19,129 nt of DNA from Parvibaculum sp049651025 (GTDB lineage: Bacteria > Pseudomonadota > Alphaproteobacteria > Parvibaculales > Parvibaculaceae): the NCBI RefSeq assembly GCF_049651025.1, contig NZ_JBASBH010000006.1, positions 1 to 19,129 of the forward strand, written 5' to 3'. The translations under genes and the position numbers were made by a program. Below the pieces are notes generated by a model, which was not told the origin of the DNA, did no database searches, and saw nothing but the letters and a program-made list of their open reading frames with translations. This document shows positions 14,983-19,129 of this stretch, one piece after another (position 1 is the stretch's first letter; each line of letters starts with the position of its first letter).

Positions 14983-15162
14983 TCAGGCTGCTGATCGTTG
15001 GATGGTGAGTTTTTCGATTTCCTCTTTCAGCCTGAGCTTAAGCTTTTTCAGCTCGGCAATTCGAAGATCGTCACAGGCGGGGCGTTGCATTTCTCCCTCA
15101 ATTTCGCGATCGAGGGCCTGATGCCGATGATTGAGTTCGGCAATATGCGAGTCCAGTGCCAT
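14983..15162 (-). CDS. DUF465 (YdcH-like) small helical protein
   Basis: This 59-residue gene is short and easily missed. The product starts MALDSHIAELNHRHQALDRE, continues through an acidic middle, and has the family's LRIAELKKLKLRLKEEIEKL segment (residues 33-52). This is the DUF465/YdcH pattern of a charged helical hairpin or coiled coil. The function is unknown, and such proteins are often present in several copies in alphaproteobacteria; a second one is at 16544-16750. AGGTAGG lies about eight bases before the ATG. It is divergent from ubiX (115 bp between starts) and is followed by its own hairpin. Confidence 0.88.
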   Translation of the reverse strand: MALDSHIAELNHRHQALDREIEGEMQRPACDDLRIAELKKLKLRLKEEIEKLTIQRSAA

Positions 15163-15258
15163 TCCGTACCTACCTTTGCATTGAGTTGGGGGTGGGTAAC
15201 GTCAAAAGCATGACTCTTTTCTGACAGCTTGTCGAACACCTATCGCAAATAGAGCGAA

Positions 15259-15273
15259 GAGATTGTAAATCTC
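15259..15273 (+). promoter_or_regulatory. Small inverted repeat overlapping the ubiX ribosome-binding region
   Basis: GAGATT/AATCTC with a three-base loop ends four bases before the ubiX ATG. It occupies the place where a Shine-Dalgarno would be, and no other clear one is seen. It could weaken or control ubiX translation, or be chance. Confidence 0.3.
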
Positions 15274-15277
15274 ATAC

Positions 15278-15904
15278 ATGACCGCAACGAAACGTCTCAT
15301 CGTGGGAATTTCCGGCGCCTCCGGCGTCGTCTATGGCGTGCGCCTGCTGGAAATCCTGAAATCGCTCGACATCGAAACGCATCTTGTAATGACGAAAGCG
15401 GCAGAGATGACGCTTGGTTATGAAATGGGAATGAATGCGCGCGATGTCGAGACGCTCGCTCATACGCGCTATCAGATCGCAGATATCGGCGCGGCAATTT
15501 CCAGCGGTTCGTTCAGAACGCTCGGCATGATCGTCGCGCCCTGCTCTGTCCGCTCAATGTCTGAAATCGCAACCGGCGTTACGTCGAACCTTTTGACGCG
15601 CGCCGCCGATGTGGTGCTGAAGGAGCGCCGCCGTCTCGTGCTGATGGTGCGTGAAACGCCGCTGCACACAGGCCATTTGCGCACCATGACGCATCTGTCG
15701 GAAATCGGCGCGATCATCGCACCGCCCATGCCCGCTTTTTATACCGAGCCGAAATCGCTCGACGACGTGGTGACGCAATCGGTCGCCCGCGTGCTCGACC
15801 TCTTCGACATCGACGCCGAAAGCACGCGGCGCTGGGGCGAAGACGTGAAAGGCGGCAAACGCAGCGCGGTCAAAACCGGGCCTGCGAAAAAACCCAAAAA
15901 ATAG
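15278..15904 (+). CDS. ubiX: Flavin prenyltransferase UbiX
   Basis: The 208-residue protein matches UbiX, which joins dimethylallyl phosphate to reduced FMN to make prenylated FMN, the cofactor of UbiD-type decarboxylases used in ubiquinone synthesis and aromatic acid metabolism. Visible motifs are GISGASG (10-16, FMN-binding), APCSVRSMSEIATG (87-100), KER (115-117), RETPLH (125-130) and PPMPAFY (149-155). The core ends near residue 185. A lysine-rich tail of about 20 residues follows and is probably disordered. No ubiD or other ubiquinone gene is adjacent. The stop codon directly abuts the stop of the convergent TIGR02444 gene. Confidence 0.95.
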   Translation: MTATKRLIVGISGASGVVYGVRLLEILKSLDIETHLVMTKAAEMTLGYEMGMNARDVETLAHTRYQIADIGAAISSGSFRTLGMIVAPCSVRSMSEIATGVTSNLLTRAADVVLKERRRLVLMVRETPLHTGHLRTMTHLSEIGAIIAPPMPAFYTEPKSLDDVVTQSVARVLDLFDIDAESTRRWGEDVKGGKRSAVKTGPAKKPKK

Positions 15905-16411
15905 TCAGAAGCCCGCATCGAGAATGGTGCGAAACGCCGATGCGCGCTCAGGCGTTATGGCAAGCCCTGAAGCCTTCAGCCAAGCGACGAGGTTTGCCTG
16001 CGCCACTTCCGGGCCACCGCCCGCGGCTTTATCGCTCAGCAGTTCCGCCAGCGCCTCCTGCATGGCCTTTTCGGCGGCAAGCTCCACCCGCTTCACATCT
16101 TCGCGCAAGGCAGCAGCCGGTCCGAAATCGGAGGAAAGCGGCTTCAGCCGCCGCCGCGCCGATCTGAGCGGCGCGACAATGCCCCGGCCCCAGACTTCGC
16201 CGATATTTTGCAGCGCCCCGATGGTCGACGGATCGAGCGCCTGCCCCCGGCTGCTCGCATAGACGCAGAAGAGGACGAGGTTCACCTCAAGCCCGCTATT
16301 GTCCTGCAAATCGAGAAGCGCCGCCTCGACGCCGGGCCGGGCATAAAGCGCCGTCGAGAAGGCCCAGAAAGCCTCTCCGCCGGGCGTTCCGCCATTGATC
16401 TCCGTCTGCAT
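15905..16411 (-). CDS. TIGR02444 / DUF2390 family protein
   Basis: The 168-residue protein matches the TIGR02444 family of unknown function. The conserved N-terminal block is G-G-E-A-F-W-A-F-S-T-A-L-Y then PGV-E-A-A-L-L-D-L-Q-D-N-S-G-L-E-V-N-L-V-L-F-C (about residues 11-49), followed by helices with W-G-R-G-I-V-A-P-L-R (74-83). It appears cytosolic and helical. The frame is open back to 16603, but the ATG at 16409-16411 has an excellent AAGGAGG eight bases upstream. Its stop lies immediately beside the ubiX stop on the other strand, with no room for a separate terminator. It is divergent from the second DUF465 gene. Confidence 0.85.
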   Translation of the reverse strand: MQTEINGGTPGGEAFWAFSTALYARPGVEAALLDLQDNSGLEVNLVLFCVYASSRGQALDPSTIGALQNIGEVWGRGIVAPLRSARRRLKPLSSDFGPAAALREDVKRVELAAEKAMQEALAELLSDKAAGGGPEVAQANLVAWLKASGLAITPERASAFRTILDAGF

Positions 16412-16419
16412 GCTGCCGG

Positions 16420-16426
16420 CCTCCTT
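16420..16426 (-). promoter_or_regulatory. Strong Shine-Dalgarno that fixes the TIGR02444 start
   Basis: AAGGAGG on the minus strand, eight bases from the ATG at 16409-16411, is the best ribosome-binding site in the window. It rules out the longer open frame up to 16603. Confidence 0.85.
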
Positions 16427-16543
16427 CGCATCATCACCACTTGCTGCGAGCTTGCCCTTGTTCCCCGCGCCCACCACGATTAGAACGCTATTGGCGCTGG
16501 CACCCTTTCGGGTGGGCCTTGCGCCCCTCACAGTCGGGCGAAC

Positions 16544-16750
16544 ATGACCGAACAGGAAGAGCAGGAACTGCAAGCCGCTTTGGCGCAGCTCAAGGAAGAG
16601 CATCGCGACCTCGATGCCGCCATCATGGCGCTTGAGGGCATGCCGCTTCCTGACCCACTTCAGATCAAGCGCCTGAAGAAGCGCAAGCTCTATCTGCGCG
16701 ACCGTATCCGCGAAATCGACGACCAGATATTTCCAGACATCATTGCCTGA
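16544..16750 (+). CDS. DUF465 (YdcH-like) small helical protein, second copy
   Basis: The 68-residue protein has the DUF465 pattern: a glutamate-rich N-terminal helix (MTEQEEQELQAALAQLKEEH), a short proline turn (GMPLPDP, 32-38) and the conserved IKRLKKRKLYLRDRIREID helix (41-59). The function is unknown. The turn in the middle suggests a helical hairpin. It is related to, but clearly diverged from, the protein at 14983-15162. The Shine-Dalgarno is weak (GGGCG). It converges on the GGDEF gene, stop to stop 15 bp apart. Confidence 0.87.
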   Translation: MTEQEEQELQAALAQLKEEHRDLDAAIMALEGMPLPDPLQIKRLKKRKLYLRDRIREIDDQIFPDIIA

Positions 16751-16765
16751 TCCGGGGCGGCAAGC

Positions 16766-17479
16766 CTATTGCGGCTTGCGCTTGGCCAGATACATGGCCT
16801 GATCGGCCCGGGCGAGCGCCTCTTGCGGCTCGACCTCGCCATCGATGCCGATCGCGCCGACCGAGATCGACAGCGGTATCTCGACACCATCCATCATCAG
16901 CGGATGCATTGAAATCAGCAGCGCCAGCGACTTCGCCTTGGAATGCGCGCTGGCCTCGTCGGTGCGGGCAAGGATAACGCCGAACTCGTCGCCGCCCAGA
17001 CGTCCGATCACATCGGTCTCGCGGATATTGGCGCTCACGACATCGGCGAGATGCTTCAGCGCTGCATCGCCCGCCGCATGGCCGTAGGTGTCGTTCACCT
17101 GCTTGAAATTGTCGATGTCGAAATAGGCAAGCCCCGACGGCTCCTTGTAGCGCCGCCCGTAAGCGATGACGCGCGACAACTCCTGCATGAAGGCGCGCCG
17201 ATTAAGAACCGGCAGCAGCGGATCATGGTCTGCAAGCTTTTCAGCCTCGCGAAGGCGCTGGCGCATTTTCTCGACATCGCGACGCAATTGCTCGACTTCG
17301 CTCATCAGGGACATGATGGCGTCGCGCACGCGCGGCGTGATCTCGGTTTCGGGAATGCCCATGAAGCTGACGGCGTCGGTGATCGTGCGTCCAGCACCCG
17401 TGCCGCCCGCCGTTTCCCCACGCTCGCGGCCTGAAACGGAAACTGCGCCCCCGACCAGCCTGCTGTCGCCGATTTTCAT
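16766..17479 (-). CDS. GGDEF diguanylate cyclase with coiled coil and I-site
   Basis: The 237-residue protein has a glycine-rich, probably disordered N-terminus (1-32), a short segment ending in a coiled coil (about 55-84) and one GGDEF domain (86-235). The active-site motif is intact: GGDEF at 162-166, with the metal-binding FDIDNFKQVND upstream (120-130). R153-E-T-D156, five residues before GGDEF, is a canonical I-site, predicting feedback inhibition by c-di-GMP. No membrane segment or sensory domain is seen, so it is soluble. The coiled coil plus ADHDPLLPVLNRRAF layout resembles Caulobacter DgcB-type cyclases. c-di-GMP controls motility and surface attachment and, in Caulobacter, feeds into CtrA degradation. 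The Shine-Dalgarno is weak (AGGGC). Confidence 0.9.
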   Translation of the reverse strand: MKIGDSRLVGGAVSVSGRERGETAGGTGAGRTITDAVSFMGIPETEITPRVRDAIMSLMSEVEQLRRDVEKMRQRLREAEKLADHDPLLPVLNRRAFMQELSRVIAYGRRYKEPSGLAYFDIDNFKQVNDTYGHAAGDAALKHLADVVSANIRETDVIGRLGGDEFGVILARTDEASAHSKAKSLALLISMHPLMMDGVEIPLSISVGAIGIDGEVEPQEALARADQAMYLAKRKPQ

Positions 17480-17734
17480 GCCCTGCTCAATCGGTACTAC
17501 TCAAGATTGCGCGCCAAAGCAGCCCTCGGCCCCCCTCAAGCGCGAATCAAAGATGCCATTATTCGTTAAGAAACGCCACTGATCGGCCCATTTGAGGACG
17601 CGGCAAGGCCCAACCGACCTCGCGGCACCCTATGTTTATTCTGTGCAATCGGGCAATTTCAGGCTAAGAAAAATGCAAGAACCGACATTTTGTCAGTTTC
17701 GCGAGGGGACATAACCCTCCGGGCCGGGCGCTTC

Positions 17735-17749
17735 AGGGAGGCGCTCCCT
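17735..17749 (+). promoter_or_regulatory. Small GC-rich hairpin in the monooxygenase leader
   Basis: AGGGA/TCCCT (loop GGCGC) lies about 20 bases before the monooxygenase start and just ahead of its Shine-Dalgarno. The 17480-17769 gap otherwise shows an AT-richer middle (about 17630-17700) that may carry promoters for the divergent cyclase and monooxygenase, but I could not define them. Confidence 0.3.
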
Positions 17750-17769
17750 CTTCAAAGGTAAATGAGCTC

Positions 17770-19129
17770 ATGACCTTGGAACATTTCGACGTGCTGATCG
17801 TGGGTGCCGGTATTTCCGGCATCGGCGCCGGCTATCACCTCCAGGCCAATTGCCCCGGCAAGACCTATGCGATCCTTGAAGGCCGCGCCGATATGGGCGG
17901 CACCTGGGACCTTTTCCGCTATCCCGGCATCCGCTCGGATTCGGACATGTACACGCTCGGCTATTCCTTCAAGCCGTGGACGCAAGCCAAGGCCATTGCC
18001 GACGGCCCGGCGATCCTGAACTACCTGCGCGAGACGGCGAAGGAATATGGCATCGATCGCAAGATCCGTTTTCACCATCAGGTGAAGAGCGCCTCCTGGT
18101 CGACGCAGGACGCGCAATGGACGGTCGTGGCGGAGCGCGGGCCAGAAAAGGAAATCGTGCGCCTGACCTGCAATTTCCTGTTCATGTGCAGCGGCTATTA
18201 CAACTATGCCGAAGGCTATACGCCTGACTTTCCGGGTGCGGAGCGCTTCAAGGGCCGCATCGCCCATCCGCAGAAATGGACCGACGATATCGACTATGCG
18301 GGCAAGCGCGTCATCGTGATCGGCAGCGGCGCAACCGCCGTGACGCTGGTGCCGGAAATGGCGAAGACGGCCGCGCATGTGACCATGCTGCAGCGCTCGC
18401 CCACCTATGTCGTTTCGCGCCCCGCCGAGGACGGCGTCGCCAACTGGCTGCGCCGTTATCTGCCCGCAAAACTCGCCTATGGCATCACGCGCTGGAAAAA
18501 CGTGCTGTTCGGCATGTATTTCTTCCGCCTGAGCCGCAAGAAGCCCGAACAGGTCAAGAAGTTCATCGTCAATCAGGTGAGCGAGCAGCTCGGGGCCGAC
18601 TACGCCGCCAAGCATTTTACGCCGAGCTACAACCCCTGGGACCAGCGCCTCTGCCTCGTGCCGAACGGCGATCTCTTCGAGGCGATCAAGAGCAAGCGCG
18701 CCTCGGTCGTGACCGACCATATCGACACCTTCACCGAAGACGGCATCAAGCTGAAGTCGGGCGAGGAGCTGAAGGCCGACGTCATCGTGACCGCCACCGG
18801 CCTCAACCTGCAGGTGCTGAGCGACCTCCAGATCACGGTGGACGGCAAGCCGGTCGATCTGTCGAAGACGCTGAACTACAAGGGCATGATGTATAGCGAC
18901 GTGCCGAACCTCGCTTCGTCCTTCGGCTATACGAATGCCTCATGGACGCTGAAATGCGACCTGACTTGCGAATATGTCTGCCGCCTTCTCAACCACATGG
19001 ACAAGACCGACAACCGTCAGTGCACGCCGCATAATTCGGACCCGACCGTGACCGAAGAGCCCTGGATCGATTTCTCCTCGGGCTATGTCCAGCGCTCGCT
19101 CGCCAAGTTTCCGAAGCAGGGATCGAAAG
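17770..19129 (+). CDS. Baeyer-Villiger flavin monooxygenase, EthA-like (3' end outside window)
   Basis: The first 453 residues are visible; homologues such as mycobacterial EthA have about 489, so only a short tail is missing. It is a flavin- and NADPH-dependent monooxygenase that inserts oxygen next to ketones to give esters or lactones and can oxidise sulfides and thioamides. Visible motifs are FAD-binding GAGISG (12-17), GGTWDLFRYPGIRSDSD (43-59), the BVMO fingerprint FKGRIAHPQKW (160-170) followed by T where P or D is usual, NADPH-binding GSGATA (185-190), YNPWDQRLCLVPNGDLF (287-303) and TATGLN (341-346). The start ATG at 17770 overlaps the stop of a three-codon frame (ATG at 17762). AAAGG lies at 17754-17758. 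It is divergent from the GGDEF gene. The natural substrate is unknown. Confidence 0.93.
   Translation, partial: MTLEHFDVLIVGAGISGIGAGYHLQANCPGKTYAILEGRADMGGTWDLFRYPGIRSDSDMYTLGYSFKPWTQAKAIADGPAILNYLRETAKEYGIDRKIRFHHQVKSASWSTQDAQWTVVAERGPEKEIVRLTCNFLFMCSGYYNYAEGYTPDFPGAERFKGRIAHPQKWTDDIDYAGKRVIVIGSGATAVTLVPEMAKTAAHVTMLQRSPTYVVSRPAEDGVANWLRRYLPAKLAYGITRWKNVLFGMYFFRLSRKKPEQVKKFIVNQVSEQLGADYAAKHFTPSYNPWDQRLCLVPNGDLFEAIKSKRASVVTDHIDTFTEDGIKLKSGEELKADVIVTATGLNLQVLSDLQITVDGKPVDLSKTLNYKGMMYSDVPNLASSFGYTNASWTLKCDLTCEYVCRLLNHMDKTDNRQCTPHNSDPTVTEEPWIDFSSGYVQRSLAKFPKQGSK

Noticed and set aside
15048..15239. Leftward 63-codon frame overlapping the small DUF465 gene
   Set aside because: The neighbouring frame at 14983-15162 on the same strand encodes a clear DUF465 protein with a ribosome-binding site; this one has neither.
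17752..18720. Leftward open frame of 322 codons opposite the monooxygenase
   Set aside because: The rightward frame has the complete flavin monooxygenase motifs; the leftward one has no recognisable domain.

Overview
The window is about 19 kb of GC-rich chromosomal DNA from an alphaproteobacterium. The lineage call rests on rcdA (CtrA degradation regulator), trcR/DUF1013, DUF1192, two DUF465 proteins, a cysteine-free alphaproteobacterial-type ribosomal protein L31, and one GGAAC-N16-CGTT box typical of the EcfG general stress sigma factor. A Parvibaculum- or Rhizobiales-like host fits the gene content, but that is inference. There are no tRNAs, rRNAs, CRISPR arrays, transposases or phage genes. 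This is core-type chromosome with dispersed palindromic repeats in several gaps.

Layout. 1-3049 (leftward): an MsbA-like ABC exporter followed 26 bp later by a paraoxonase/arylesterase-family protein. 3238-3608 (rightward): rpmE with a good sigma70 promoter and a strong terminator. 3628-4726 (leftward): rcdA, then a gap holding a structured RNA candidate that ends in a strong terminator, then a DUF1192 coiled-coil protein. 4814-6549 (rightward): a quinone oxidoreductase of the PIG3 type, then an exported SYLF/YSC84 protein preceded by the stress-type promoter and a leader hairpin. 6774-7508 (rightward): trcR. 7596-7746: repeats. 7761-11752 (leftward): prpE then ygiQ. 11922-14566 (rightward): a PAP2-type membrane protein and an acyl-CoA ligase. 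14578-14952: a cluster of palindromes and a terminator. 14983-15162 (leftward): a 59-residue DUF465 gene. 15278-15904 (rightward): ubiX, whose stop codon directly abuts that of a leftward DUF2390/TIGR02444 gene. 16544-16750 (rightward): a second DUF465 gene. 16766-17479 (leftward): a GGDEF diguanylate cyclase with an I-site. 17770 to the end: an EthA-like Baeyer-Villiger monooxygenase cut off by the window edge.

How the genes relate. Three genes touch alphaproteobacterial cell-cycle or c-di-GMP control (rcdA, trcR, the GGDEF protein), but they are not in one operon. A second theme is acyl and ketone metabolism (propionyl-CoA synthetase, a second acyl-CoA ligase, BVMO, paraoxonase-like lactonase, quinone oxidoreductase), again spread over separate transcription units. 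I found no clearly new multi-gene system. The most interesting non-coding signals are the structured RNA candidate at about 4284-4385 (minus strand) and the EcfG-type promoter with terminator-like leader hairpin at 5856-5920.
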